Position numbers and translations under genes: made by a program. DNA of 37,948 bases from Armatimonadota bacterium (GTDB taxonomy: Bacteria; Armatimonadota; Armatimonadia; Armatimonadales; Capsulimonadaceae), in the NCBI GenBank assembly GCA_019239955.1, contig JAFAZD010000151.1, positions 1 to 37,948 on the forward strand. The letters are read 5' to 3'. The notes below the pieces were generated by a model that worked only from the letters and a program-made list of their open reading frames with translations, did not search any database and was not told the origin of the DNA. Within the stretch, counting starts at the first letter, position 1. Each line of letters begins with the position of its first letter. Positions 27,781-35,902 of this stretch are shown piece after piece.

Positions 27781-30700
27781 ATGCAATTCCTACGCAATCT
27801 CTTTGACAGCAACGAACGCGACATCCAGAGCTATCGCAAGAAGGTCGAGAAGATCAACGCTCTCGAGCCCGCAATGAAGGCGCTCCCCGATGAGCAGCTC
27901 AAGGCCAAGACCGCCGAGTTCAAGGAGCGGGTCGCGGCGACGCTGGACGCCGAGTGTGAGCGGCGCAGCAAGACCTGGGAGGAGTTGGAGCGCGAGGAGA
28001 AGCGCGTCGTCTCCGACGCCGCCCTCGACCCGATTCTCACGGAGGCCTTCGCCGTCTGCCGCGAGGCGGCGTCCCGGACGCTGAAGATGCGGCCCTTCGA
28101 CGTGCAGCTCATCGGCGGCATGGTGCTCCACGACGGGCGCATCGCCGAGATGAAGACCGGCGAGGGCAAGACGCTCACGGCCACCCTGCCGATCTACCTG
28201 AACGCGCTCACCGGCAAGGGCGTCCACCTGGTCACGGTCAACGACTACCTGAGCAAAGTCGGCGCGGTGGCGATGGGGCCGCTGTACCACTTCCTGGGCC
28301 TCTCGGTCGGCATCATCCAGGGGCAAAGCCCGGAGACCGGCGACATCGGCGGGACGTACATCTACGACCCGGAATACCGCCATCCCGACCCGCGCTACGA
28401 CTTCGCCCGCCCCGCCGACACCCGGCGCGACGGCTATGACTGCGACATCACCTACGGCACCAACAACGAGTACGGCTTCGACTACCTGCGCGACAACCTC
28501 GCCGTCCCCGGCCAGGAGCTCAACCAGCCGGAGCTCATCTTCGCCATCGTGGACGAGGTCGACTCCATCCTGATTGACGAGGCCCGCACGCCGCTGATTA
28601 TCTCCGGCCAGGCCGAGGAGTCCTCAGAACTCTATGTCAAGATGGACCGGATCATTCGGATGCTGCAGATCGAGCGCGACTACACCCTGGAGGAGAAGCA
28701 GAAGACCGCGACCTTCACCGAGGACGGCCAGCGCCGCGTCGAGGCCGCCCTGGGCGTGCAGAATCTCTCCGACCCGGAGAACGTCTCGCTGATGCAGCAC
28801 GCCAACGCCGCCCTGCGCGCCCACGCCGTCTACAAGCGCGACATTGACTATCTGGTCCGCGCCAACGACGAGGGCAAGGCCGAGGTCGTCATCATTGACG
28901 AGTTCACCGGGCGCCTGATGTTCGGCCGCCGCTGGTCCGACGGTCTACACCAGGCGGTGGAGGCCAAGGAGGGCGTCAAGATCGAGAACGAGAACAAGAC
29001 GCTGGCGACCATCACGTTCCAGAACCTCTTCCGGCTCTACCCCAAGCTCGCCGGCATGACCGGCACGGCCAAGACCGAGGAGGACGAGTTCCGCAAGATC
29101 TATGCGCTGGATGTCGTCGTCGTCCCGACCAACAAGCCGATGATCCGTGTGGACCACGCGGACATCATCTACCGCTCGGAGGAGGCCAAGCTACGCGGCA
29201 TCGCCCGTGAGATTCTCACCCTCTTCGCCCGCCAGCAGCCCGTCCTGGTGGGAACGCGCTCGGTGGAGATGTCCGAGCGCGTCTCCGACCGCCTGCGCTA
29301 CGACCGCCTGGAGATGCTGGGCCTGACCGACCTGCTGCGCGACAAATTGGACAACGCGAAGGGGCTGGACAAGGCCAAGTACGCCGAGTGGAGCGCGCTG
29401 CTCAACCAGAAGCTGCACACGCTGACGCCCGGCAAGATGACCGAGATCGCGCGCCACTTCGGGACGCCCACCAGCATGAAGGACTCAGCCAACATCGAGG
29501 CGCTGCGGAAGCTGCTGGAGATCACGCCGGAAGACAAGGAGCGGCTGGAGGAGGCGCTGACGCACGGCATCCCGCACAACATCCTCAACGCCAAGTCGCA
29601 CGAGAGGGAGGCCCGCATCATCTCCGAGGCGGGCCGCCTGGGGGCCGTCACCATCGCCACCAACATGGCCGGGCGCGGTGTGGACATTCTCCTGGGCGGC
29701 AGCCTGGTCAACGACGAGGGCGAGGAGAAGCCGGACACCTACGAGTACCGGCGCGGCGGCAAGCCGATCATCGGCCTCACCCCCGTCGGGGAGCGCGGCA
29801 GCAAGGAGCACCAGGAGGAGGCGGACAGGGTGCGGGCCCTGGGCGGCCTGTTCGTCCTGGGCAGCGAGCGCCACGAGTCGCGCCGCATTGACAACCAGCT
29901 CCGGGGCCGCTCGGGCCGTCAGGGCGACCCCGGCGCGTCCCGCTTCTACGTCTCACTGGAAGATGAACTGTGGCGCCTGTTCGGCGACAAGGCCAACTCG
30001 CCGCTCATTCAAGGCTGGGCCGAGGAGCAGGCCATTGACGCCAAAATTCTCTCGACCATGATCGCCCGCGCCCAGAAAAAAGTGGAGATGCACTACTTCG
30101 ATATGCGCAAATCCACGCTGGACTACGACGACGTCATGAACGTCCAGCGCGAGAAGATCTACGGCGAGCGCCGCCGCATCATGGAGGGGGCCGACCTGCG
30201 TGACACCATCGCCGCCTACCTGGTCGAGAGCGTCCAGGGTGACATCAACCTCTACGCCCCCGAGGGCGTCTCCAGCGAGGAGTGGGACCTGGACGGCCTC
30301 TACAACAGCCTCAACAAGCTCTTCCCGCTGGTCAACTACGCCCAGGCCGCGGACCTCAAGGGCAAGACCCGCGACGAGTTGATCGAGTACCTGACCGAGA
30401 TCGCGGAGCGTTCCTACGCCGACAAGGAGCGCCACTTCGCCGAGGTGCTGGGCGAGGAGGAGGGCGTCACCGAGATGCGTAATTTCGAGCGACAGGTCAC
30501 TTTGCAGGCGCTGGACCGGCACTGGATGGAGCACCTGTCCAACATGGAGTACCTGCGCGAAGGCATCGGCTGGCGCGGCTACGCCGGCATTGACCCGCTG
30601 GTGCTCTACAAGAAGGAGGCCTACGACATGTTCCAGCAGATGCTCGGCTCCATGCAGGACGAGGTCGTGCGCGTGATGTCCTTCATCCACATCAGCATTG

Positions 30701-30879
30701 AGCCGCCGCCCCCGGTTCGCACCCCGGCCACCGCCGGCGCCCTGCGGATGCGGGGCGCGGACGAGGACGGCATGGGTGGCGCCGGCCCCTTCGAGGAGGC
30801 CCAGCCCGCCGGCGCCGGCCCCCACGTCTCCCGCGCCGACCGCCGCCGCATGGCCAAGGCCAAGTCCCGCCGGCACTGA
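27781..30879 (+). CDS. secA: Protein translocase ATPase SecA
   Basis: 1032 residues, ATG 27781 with AAAGG eight bases upstream. Nucleotide-binding domain 1: MKTGEGKT (Walker A, residues 124-131) and VDEVDSILIDEA (258-268, Walker B); GTNNEYGFDYLRDN is the SecA signature. NBD2: MAGRGVDILLGGS and SERHESRRIDNQLRGRSGRQ with the arginine finger. The helical scaffold and wing domains follow. There is a roughly 85-residue insert between MSERVSDRL and GIPHNILNAK, and the C-terminus lacks the usual zinc motif, ending HVSRADRRRMAKAKSRRH. SecA drives proteins through SecYEG. It has its own leader and ends in a strong terminator, suggesting a single-gene unit. Confidence 0.97.
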   Translation: MQFLRNLFDSNERDIQSYRKKVEKINALEPAMKALPDEQLKAKTAEFKERVAATLDAECERRSKTWEELEREEKRVVSDAALDPILTEAFAVCREAASRTLKMRPFDVQLIGGMVLHDGRIAEMKTGEGKTLTATLPIYLNALTGKGVHLVTVNDYLSKVGAVAMGPLYHFLGLSVGIIQGQSPETGDIGGTYIYDPEYRHPDPRYDFARPADTRRDGYDCDITYGTNNEYGFDYLRDNLAVPGQELNQPELIFAIVDEVDSILIDEARTPLIISGQAEESSELYVKMDRIIRMLQIERDYTLEEKQKTATFTEDGQRRVEAALGVQNLSDPENVSLMQHANAALRAHAVYKRDIDYLVRANDEGKAEVVIIDEFTGRLMFGRRWSDGLHQAVEAKEGVKIENENKTLATITFQNLFRLYPKLAGMTGTAKTEEDEFRKIYALDVVVVPTNKPMIRVDHADIIYRSEEAKLRGIAREILTLFARQQPVLVGTRSVEMSERVSDRLRYDRLEMLGLTDLLRDKLDNAKGLDKAKYAEWSALLNQKLHTLTPGKMTEIARHFGTPTSMKDSANIEALRKLLEITPEDKERLEEALTHGIPHNILNAKSHEREARIISEAGRLGAVTIATNMAGRGVDILLGGSLVNDEGEEKPDTYEYRRGGKPIIGLTPVGERGSKEHQEEADRVRALGGLFVLGSERHESRRIDNQLRGRSGRQGDPGASRFYVSLEDELWRLFGDKANSPLIQGWAEEQAIDAKILSTMIARAQKKVEMHYFDMRKSTLDYDDVMNVQREKIYGERRRIMEGADLRDTIAAYLVESVQGDINLYAPEGVSSEEWDLDGLYNSLNKLFPLVNYAQAADLKGKTRDELIEYLTEIAERSYADKERHFAEVLGEEEGVTEMRNFERQVTLQALDRHWMEHLSNMEYLREGIGWRGYAGIDPLVLYKKEAYDMFQQMLGSMQDEVVRVMSFIHISIEPPPPVRTPATAGALRMRGADEDGMGGAGPFEEAQPAGAGPHVSRADRRRMAKAKSRRH

Positions 30880-30888
30880 CAGCCGTAG

Positions 30889-30914
30889 AGGGGCGGCCCC
30901 TACGGGCCGCCCCT
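30889..30914 (+). terminator. Rho-independent terminator of secA
   Basis: AGGGGCGGCCC (30889-30899), loop CTAC, GGGCCGCCCCT (30904-30914), followed by GTTGCTTT, 10 bases after the secA stop. It also lies at the end of the ankyrin gene on the other strand. Confidence 0.8.
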
Positions 30915-30920
30915 GTTGCT

Positions 30921-32027
30921 TTACTCCACCGCGCCCGCCGCGCGCAACATCTCGGTGATGTGGTCGTTTTGCAGTGGCTGAATGGGCCTGGAGAAACGAT
31001 CAAGGTAAGCCCTTGCTGGGTGGATAAACCCAGTCGCTGCCTTCAGTGCCGTTCGCCCCATCTCACTCCGCGCGTTTACATCGGCCCCTGCTTCGATCAG
31101 GAGGCGGACAGTCTCCTCCTGGCGAGCAGCATGGATGTGGGCACCATCTAATTGCCAGGCACTCGCAGCGGCCATAAGGGGCGTAACACCACGCTCCCAG
31201 CTATACTCGTGGTACTGATCCAGCCCAACATTCACGTCCGCCCCAGCCTCGATCAGCGCCCGTACTTCACCCACCAGGCAATACTCGGCCTTGTGGAATA
31301 AGATCGCTCTCCCGGCACCGTCGCGCGCGTTGGGGTCAGCCCCCTTCGCCAGCCATCCCCGCATCACGTCCGGCTGGTGGATGCACTCGATCCCCCAGAG
31401 CTTGCGGTTGAGGTAATCCTGTGACAGCGTCTCTGGGCTGATGAGTGCCTGTGAGAAATCAGCATCTCCCTGGCTGACGTATTTGAAGCCGACCTGTGTA
31501 CGCCCGTCGTTCTTCAGGCCAAGAAGTGCGCCAAAGTCTGCCGCCTGCTGCTCGGCGAATATGTACCGCTCGGACGGATTGAGAATTGCCTCCAAATCGT
31601 CCAAGCTCGTGCCGGGGACACCATAAGGCAGGACGGCCTCGGGCCGACCTCGGCTACGCAGGCGATATTCTGCCTTCGCGTCCGCACTCATCTGCTCGTC
31701 AAGGTCCTCCATCATCTCGTCGAAGTAGTCAGGGCACGAGTTGTACTCGTCCTGCACGTTCCCCCGTTCGTAGAGCCAGTAGCAGAAGATGTCGCTATCG
31801 TGGACGAGGAAAGCGAAGGTAGGCGCTTCCAATTCGCGCGACAAATGCTTGCCGATGCTGTGGATCGGTTCATCGGCCTGGCCTTCCGTCTCCTCGCAGA
31901 ACACGGACACCCAGCCGCCGGAGGCATCCGAGACGAAGGCAGGCTCAGTAATAAGGCCGTTCAGCGCCTCGATCACACGCGCCGAAGAAGTGGCCCGGAC
32001 ATGATGGCTTGTGTAAGATGCGCCCAT
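30921..32027 (-). CDS. Ankyrin-repeat protein
   Basis: 368 residues, ATG 32027 with GAAGG six bases upstream, two bases from the previous stop. The C-terminal 170 residues hold ankyrin repeats: WLAKGADPNARDGAGRAILF, LIEAGADVNVGLDQYH, GVTPLMAAASAWQLDG and LLIEAGADVNARSEMGRTAL, with typical G-A-D-V/P-N turns. The N-terminal 190 residues have no known domain: FAFLVHDSDIFCYWLYERGN and LPYGVPGTSLDDLEAILNPS are notable. No signal peptide. It is the last gene of a three-gene unit. Ankyrin repeats bind partner proteins; which partner is unknown, and a link to the PARP upstream is only a guess from context. Confidence 0.85.
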   Translation of the reverse strand: MGASYTSHHVRATSSARVIEALNGLITEPAFVSDASGGWVSVFCEETEGQADEPIHSIGKHLSRELEAPTFAFLVHDSDIFCYWLYERGNVQDEYNSCPDYFDEMMEDLDEQMSADAKAEYRLRSRGRPEAVLPYGVPGTSLDDLEAILNPSERYIFAEQQAADFGALLGLKNDGRTQVGFKYVSQGDADFSQALISPETLSQDYLNRKLWGIECIHQPDVMRGWLAKGADPNARDGAGRAILFHKAEYCLVGEVRALIEAGADVNVGLDQYHEYSWERGVTPLMAAASAWQLDGAHIHAARQEETVRLLIEAGADVNARSEMGRTALKAATGFIHPARAYLDRFSRPIQPLQNDHITEMLRAAGAVE

Positions 32028-32029
32028 GG

Positions 32030-32725
32030 TTAACCTTCTTTCGTTTTCAGCCGCAGGCTGCCGTCCGTGGTCACCTCAACGGTGACATTGTCCGCCGTCA
32101 GGCCGCCTCGTTGTAGCTTGTTCTTGCAGACACGCACCCGCCGCCCGCCCCACACCCGCACCTCCGACTCCCCCAGGATTGGGGGCCGGGGGGCGATCTG
32201 CATCTGCCCGCTCTCGCACCGCAAGGCGAGTGACATCCCCTCCGTCCAGCCCAGTCGCTCCACCAGCGCACGGGGGACGGGCAAAGCGCCGTCCCGCCGC
32301 CCCTGGCCGGTGCGTGGCACCTTCGGGCGTCGCTGCCGGCCCTGGGGGCGCGGCAGGAGGGGCAGGGGCGAGGCGGCGGCGCAGTCCGACAAATCCCGCG
32401 CCTGATCGTCGGGAACCGGAGGCAGCGATTCCTGCGACCGGGCCGTGTATTCCCGTTCCCGCGTCTCCGTGTGCAGGTACAGGAACGCCTGAGTCTTCTT
32501 CGCGCCGCCGTCCGCCACCACGTCGATCAGCCGCCGGTCGTAATCGTAGTAGCCCATCGCGCCCGACCCGTAGATGTCCCGCACCGCCTCGGCGACCTCG
32601 CCGTGGCGGACGGGGTAGCGGTCCGCCTTCAGCGCGTTGGAGATGTCCAGGGCCGTGAACGCCTCCCGCGCCCGCATCTTCTCCAACACGGCCTGTTCCA
32701 CGATGTTCGTGACCTGCGTGTTCAT
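32030..32725 (-). CDS. Protein with winged-helix-like N-terminus and AbrB-like C-terminus
   Basis: 231 residues, ATG 32725, overlapping the pentapeptide gene stop (ATGA). Residues 1-80 (VEQAVLEKMRAREAFTALDI, then VRHGEVAEAVRDIYGSGAMG) look like a small winged helix or helical bundle. A Pro/Arg/Gln-rich linker follows (SPLPLLPRPQGRQRRPKVPR). The C-terminal 80 residues contain GALPVPRALVERLGWTEGMS and LALRCESGQMQIAPRPP, resembling the AbrB/SpoVT swapped-hairpin that binds DNA. It may be a transcriptional regulator of the cluster. No exact family is recognised. Confidence 0.65.
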   Translation of the reverse strand: MNTQVTNIVEQAVLEKMRAREAFTALDISNALKADRYPVRHGEVAEAVRDIYGSGAMGYYDYDRRLIDVVADGGAKKTQAFLYLHTETREREYTARSQESLPPVPDDQARDLSDCAAASPLPLLPRPQGRQRRPKVPRTGQGRRDGALPVPRALVERLGWTEGMSLALRCESGQMQIAPRPPILGESEVRVWGGRRVRVCKNKLQRGGLTADNVTVEVTTDGSLRLKTKEG

Positions 32726-32985
32726 CGCGCTTCCCTCCGTTTCATTTCGGCGGCGATTAGCGCCAGGATGTCGAACCCGGCGATGGTCAGCCCTTCCAGA
32801 TTGGCGGCCTCGATGGTGGCGTGGGACAGGTCAATGTCCGAAAAGTGTGCGCCGGCCAGGTTGACGTTCTCAAAAGTTGCATTTTTCAGGCTCACGTCGT
32901 CAAAGCGCGCCCCGCCCAGGTTCACATCCCGGAAGCTCGCCCCGGCCAGGTTGATGTGTCCAAATGTCTCAATCAGGGTGGTCAT
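32722..32985 (-). CDS. Pentapeptide-repeat protein
   Basis: 87 residues from ATG 32985 with AAGGAG six to seven bases upstream; the frame continues to 33303, but that overlaps the inverted repeat and the PARP gene end. It contains INLAGASFRDVNLGGARFDD, VSLKNATFENVNLAGAHFSD and IDLSHATIEAANLEGLTI, a run of A(D/N)LXX pentapeptides forming a right-handed quadrilateral beta helix. The C-terminus (AGFDILALIAAEMKRREAR) is a short helix. Small pentapeptide proteins can mimic DNA and inhibit gyrase, but many have other roles. This is a short helix of about 10 repeats. Confidence 0.8.
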   Translation of the reverse strand: MTTLIETFGHINLAGASFRDVNLGGARFDDVSLKNATFENVNLAGAHFSDIDLSHATIEAANLEGLTIAGFDILALIAAEMKRREAR

Positions 32986-33002
32986 GGTGTTCTCCTTTCG
33001 GA

Positions 33003-33122
33003 ACCCCTCCGTCTCGGCAAGCCTCGCCACCCCCCGAAACGGGAAGGATGGACAGTCATGTGCCTTCGCCACTGTTCCCCTCCCGTTTCGGGGGGGGTGG
33101 CGAGCCTCAGCGAGCCGGGGTG
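33003..33122. repeat. Large imperfect inverted repeat between the pentapeptide and PARP genes
   Basis: CTCGCCACCCCCCGAAACGG (from 33023) is complementary to CCGTTTCGGGGGGGGTGGCG (from 33083), apart from a two-base difference in the G run; the similarity continues outward with mismatches. Arms of about 45 bases flank a 36-base loop. The stretch contains no gene. It may act as a terminator or be a small mobile repeat. Confidence 0.65.
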
Positions 33123-33127
33123 GGTTT

Positions 33128-34426
33128 CTATGCCGGCTGGATTTCGGCGATGTAGCGCAGGGTGCATTGCGCCGTCTGGTAGATGATGAACTCGTTGTGG
33201 ACAAGGCACTGGCCCTTGCAGCCCTGGACGCTGTGGTAACCGTGGGGCGCCTCCTCCCGGTACAGCGGTCCCGTCTCCTTCTTGACCTTGCCCAAGGCGA
33301 CATCGGCCAGGAACAGGTAGCCGAAGGGCCGGCGATTGTTCGCCCACATCAAGGAATACTGCGCGCTCTTGCTGCTCTGGTCCGCGAAGTAAATCCCCTT
33401 GCCGAACATGTAGCCCGTCACGGGCGCGCTCTTGGGCGCGATCAGCAGGCCGCGCGAGAGGATGCCGACCATGTTGCAGTTCTTGGTGCCGTGGAACAGC
33501 TTGTGGACGTTGCCGCAAGGCCGCCCGTCCGTCTCAAACCGCGCCCGTTCGTCGGGCAGGCAAGCCCGGAAGACGCGGTTGACCTTCGACTTGAGGTAAT
33601 GGTGGCGCGATTGGGTGTCCAGCACTTTGCGCTCGATGCGCCGGTACTGCGGGTCGTCCCGCTCCACCACCTCCAGCGACGCCCCCAGCGCCCGGTACTT
33701 GCGGTCCACCTCGGCCTCCAGGTCGTTCTGGACGTGATACACGTCGCGCATCAGTTGCAGCAGCTCCTCCTCGGCATCCGCCTTCTCGATGCTGTTGATC
33801 GCCACGTCGGCGATGTCCGTCCAGCGCCCCAGCCGGTGCGGGATCAGCGAGTAGTACTGGCCGGTCAGCGGCACGATCTTGTCTTGGTGATCGCGGGCGA
33901 GGGCGAAGCGCAGTTCGCGCAGCTTGTCCGCCCCGCGCTCGATCTGGCTCTTGCTCAGGCTCCCCAGCGGCGTCTCGATCCGGCGCACCAGTTCGGACTT
34001 GGACTCGTCGTAGATATGCTCCACAAAGTTCACGATGTCGCAATGCAGGCTGCTCTTCCCGCTGCGCTTCGCCTGGAATATCTGCTCCGTCTCCGTCCGC
34101 AGGACGCGGCTGCCGACCGTCGCCTTCTCCACCTCGACCGGCACGTACCCCTTGCGCGGGCCGGTCTTCTCCTTGTAGATGCGTTCGAACTCCGCCAGTA
34201 TCTCCTCCCGGCTGTCGCCGAAGCGCCCCTCCTTCACGCCGTCTGTGCCGACGCGCCCGTAGTTGGTGAACAGCCGGTACTGGCCGCCCTCCTCATGCAC
34301 CTCCAGCACGTAGAACTTGTTGTTGTTGGCCTCCAGGCTCGTGCGGCTGAGCACCGCATTCTTGATGATCTGGAATTGATCGGGGAAGGCCGGGGGCTGC
34401 TCGTTTTGCAGGTTGTACGCTCTCAT
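33128..34426 (-). CDS. Bacterial poly(ADP-ribose) polymerase with WGR domain
   Basis: 432 residues from ATG 34426 with AAGGA nine bases upstream (GTG 34429 is also possible). The N-terminal WGR-like domain is seen at YRLFTNYGRVGTDGVKEGRF (residues 50-69) and GPRKGYVPVEVEK. A helical regulatory region spans about 125-240. The ART catalytic domain has the H-Y-E triad: LFHGTKNCNMVGILSRG with His-312, GKGIYFADQSSKSAQYS with Tyr-346, and LVHNEFIIYQ with Glu-412. This is the full catalytic set of active PARPs. It uses NAD+ to ADP-ribosylate proteins, probably in response to DNA breaks. Bacterial PARPs are rare, and the neighbourhood here may mark its targets or regulators. Confidence 0.93.
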   Translation of the reverse strand: MRAYNLQNEQPPAFPDQFQIIKNAVLSRTSLEANNNKFYVLEVHEEGGQYRLFTNYGRVGTDGVKEGRFGDSREEILAEFERIYKEKTGPRKGYVPVEVEKATVGSRVLRTETEQIFQAKRSGKSSLHCDIVNFVEHIYDESKSELVRRIETPLGSLSKSQIERGADKLRELRFALARDHQDKIVPLTGQYYSLIPHRLGRWTDIADVAINSIEKADAEEELLQLMRDVYHVQNDLEAEVDRKYRALGASLEVVERDDPQYRRIERKVLDTQSRHHYLKSKVNRVFRACLPDERARFETDGRPCGNVHKLFHGTKNCNMVGILSRGLLIAPKSAPVTGYMFGKGIYFADQSSKSAQYSLMWANNRRPFGYLFLADVALGKVKKETGPLYREEAPHGYHSVQGCKGQCLVHNEFIIYQTAQCTLRYIAEIQPA

Positions 34427-34555
34427 CACACCATGTCCTTTCTCGCTAAACGGGACTGCAATCTGAACTCACTATACCGTAGCAACGGAGGAGAGAAGGC
34501 GAATTCGCGGGAGGGTGATGGAACGATTTGCGGGAAGTCTCACCGCATGACAATT

Positions 34556-34572
34556 TTCTCATGTGGCGAGAA
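34556..34572. promoter_or_regulatory. 17-bp palindrome upstream of the PARP gene
   Basis: TTCTCATGTGGCGAGAA: arms TTCTC and GAGAA. It matches 15 of 17 bases with the palindrome upstream of the toxin-antitoxin operon (35111-35127). A half copy (GCGAGAAA on the minus strand) overlaps the PARP ribosome site near 34441. Confidence 0.6.
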
Positions 34573-34598
34573 AAAAGCCCCGCCCGATGCGGAGCTTT
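34571..34598 (-). terminator. Intrinsic terminator of the VOC gene
   Basis: On the minus strand AAAGCTCCGC-ATCGG-GCGGGGCTTT followed by TTTCTC, with a single mismatch in the stem. It begins 20 bases after the VOC gene stop. The remaining 34427-34618 region shows no gene. Confidence 0.7.
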
Positions 34599-34618
34599 CC
34601 TCAGACCTGACCCAGGTG

Positions 34619-35005
34619 CTATGCTTGCCGCTCGCCCAGGCAGTAGCACAACCCGTCCGGCGCGATGACGAAAAACACGCGGTAGGAAGTGTCCCCGTAG
34701 CGCTGAATCTGAAAGTTGGGCGCACCTGAATTCAGGCCGTTCGATTGCAGTTCCGCGAACGCGGCCTCGACGTCATTCACCTCGAAGAAACAGCCCTCCT
34801 GGGAAGAATCGCCTCCATTCTCGGCCAGGCCGATTTGAACGTCATCCCGGCCGAGTGTCACGCACCGATGGGGCGTCTCTCGCCGTGACATGACACGGAA
34901 ACCCATGGTGGTTTCATAAAAAGGAACGGCGGCCTCCACATCCGCCACGGGGAGATTCAGAGCATCCGCTGCATAGGGGGCTGCGGTTTGGAAAACGGCT
35001 TTCAT
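34619..35005 (-). CDS. VOC-fold (glyoxalase/bleomycin-resistance-like) protein
   Basis: 128 residues from ATG 35005; GGAG is 13 bases upstream, and ATG 35047 is a possible alternative. The paired beta-alpha-beta-beta-beta modules are visible: LNLPVADVEAAVPFYETTMG followed by FRVMSRRETPHRCVTLGRDD, then CFFEVNDVEAAFAELQSNGL and SYRVFFVIAPDGLCYCLGER. The usual first metal His is replaced by Asn-Leu, and no full His/Glu set is clear, so it may bind a ligand without metal. Substrate unknown. It lies between the PARP and the toxin-antitoxin operon. Confidence 0.85.
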   Translation of the reverse strand: MKAVFQTAAPYAADALNLPVADVEAAVPFYETTMGFRVMSRRETPHRCVTLGRDDVQIGLAENGGDSSQEGCFFEVNDVEAAFAELQSNGLNSGAPNFQIQRYGDTSYRVFFVIAPDGLCYCLGERQA

Positions 35006-35110
35006 TGGATCGTGGTTTTCTCCTTTACGTGCTGCCTGCATGATCACAGTACCACAGCAAGCAGCGTCTGGACAGGCAATGCGGCTGAGATCGGGACCAA
35101 CCCTGGAAAA

Positions 35111-35127
35111 TTCTCACCTGGCGAGAA
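35111..35127. promoter_or_regulatory. 17-bp palindrome upstream of the toxin-antitoxin operon
   Basis: TTCTCACCTGGCGAGAA at 35111-35127. A TATAAA -10-like element is at 35145-35150 and the antitoxin ATG at 35168, so the palindrome overlaps the -35 region. Nearly identical to the palindrome at 34556-34572. Confidence 0.68.
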
Positions 35128-35167
35128 AGACAGCGGCCATCGGGTATAAAATAGTGGGAGGCAACCG

Positions 35168-35383
35168 ATGGCTAATAATGAGACAAAAGTAGCTCTACCG
35201 GAAGACGCAGCGCAGGGGCCGTTGGATCTTGTTGCGGCAGGATTCGGGCGGCGCGGCACCGGCTCTATCAAAGAACTCTTCGGCAAACACAAAGACGATC
35301 CGCTCTTTGACGAGGTTTGGGACCAGATCATGCGCGACCGAGAGGCCCAACGTGAGGCGGCGGAGCGCGAAGCGGCAGAGTGA
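35168..35383 (+). CDS. Antitoxin-like protein
   Basis: 71 residues, ATG 35168 with GGGAGG six bases upstream. The segment KELFGKHKDDPLFDEVWDQI is helical, flanked by disordered, Glu-rich ends (MRDREAQREAAEREAAE). Small acidic or helical proteins upstream of PIN toxins bind them and cover the active site. It has no clear DNA-binding motif. Three bases separate its stop and the PIN start, so the two are one operon. Confidence 0.68.
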   Translation: MANNETKVALPEDAAQGPLDLVAAGFGRRGTGSIKELFGKHKDDPLFDEVWDQIMRDREAQREAAEREAAE

Positions 35384-35386
35384 CAC

Positions 35387-35845
35387 ATGCCCCCATCCCA
35401 TCAACGTTATCTGCTTGATTTTGATTCAGACATTTATGGACTGTGGTTACAGGGCAACGTCCAAGTCATTCTGCGGGTGAGCCAAACTCCGGAAGACTGC
35501 CTTTGGATCAGCGCGATCACCATACAGGAAATTCTGCAGGGATGGCTGAACCGCATCGAACGGGAACGGCCGTCGCCGAAGGACAACATCTGCCGCCTGT
35601 ACGACGAGCTGATTGGTGCGATGGATGAGTTGTACAAGCTCAACGTCCTCTACTACACACCGCAAGCGCATCAAGTCTTCAACGCCATGAGCGCGCCCGC
35701 CAAATGGATCGGGACGAACGATCGGAGGATCGCGGCCAGCGCCATCGCCCACAATATGATTGTGGTTACGCGGAACACGCGCCATTTTGAGAGGATCGGC
35801 GGTGTGAGGTACGAGGACTGGAGCGTCGCTCCTGATGCAGAATGA
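35387..35845 (+). CDS. PIN-domain ribonuclease toxin (VapC-like)
   Basis: 152 residues. PIN hallmarks: YLLDFDSDIYGLWLQG near the start (first acidic residues), WISAITIQEILQGWL (Glu in the second motif), WIGTNDRRIAASAIAHNMIV (Asp) and VVTRNTRHFERIGG (final motif). These are the four acidic or polar positions that bind metal in VapC-type nucleases. It would cut RNA unless neutralised by the upstream protein. A terminator follows the stop directly. Confidence 0.85.
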   Translation: MPPSHQRYLLDFDSDIYGLWLQGNVQVILRVSQTPEDCLWISAITIQEILQGWLNRIERERPSPKDNICRLYDELIGAMDELYKLNVLYYTPQAHQVFNAMSAPAKWIGTNDRRIAASAIAHNMIVVTRNTRHFERIGGVRYEDWSVAPDAE

Positions 35846-35876
35846 AACGGCCCCGGCCATTTGGCCGGGGCCGTTT
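35845..35876. terminator. Bidirectional terminator between the toxin and PilT genes
   Basis: Arms AAACGGCCCCGGCC (35845-35858) and GGCCGGGGCCGTTT (35863-35876) with loop ATTT. T-runs follow on + and, more weakly, on -. It serves both convergent genes. Confidence 0.82.
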
Positions 35877-35902
35877 TCGTCGGACGCCCACGCAAGGAGA
35901 GG

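Noticed and set aside
32471-34729. A 752-codon open frame on + across the PARP region
   Set aside because: It is antisense to PARP, the pentapeptide gene and others with clear domains; its protein has no recognisable motif and is a product of high GC content.
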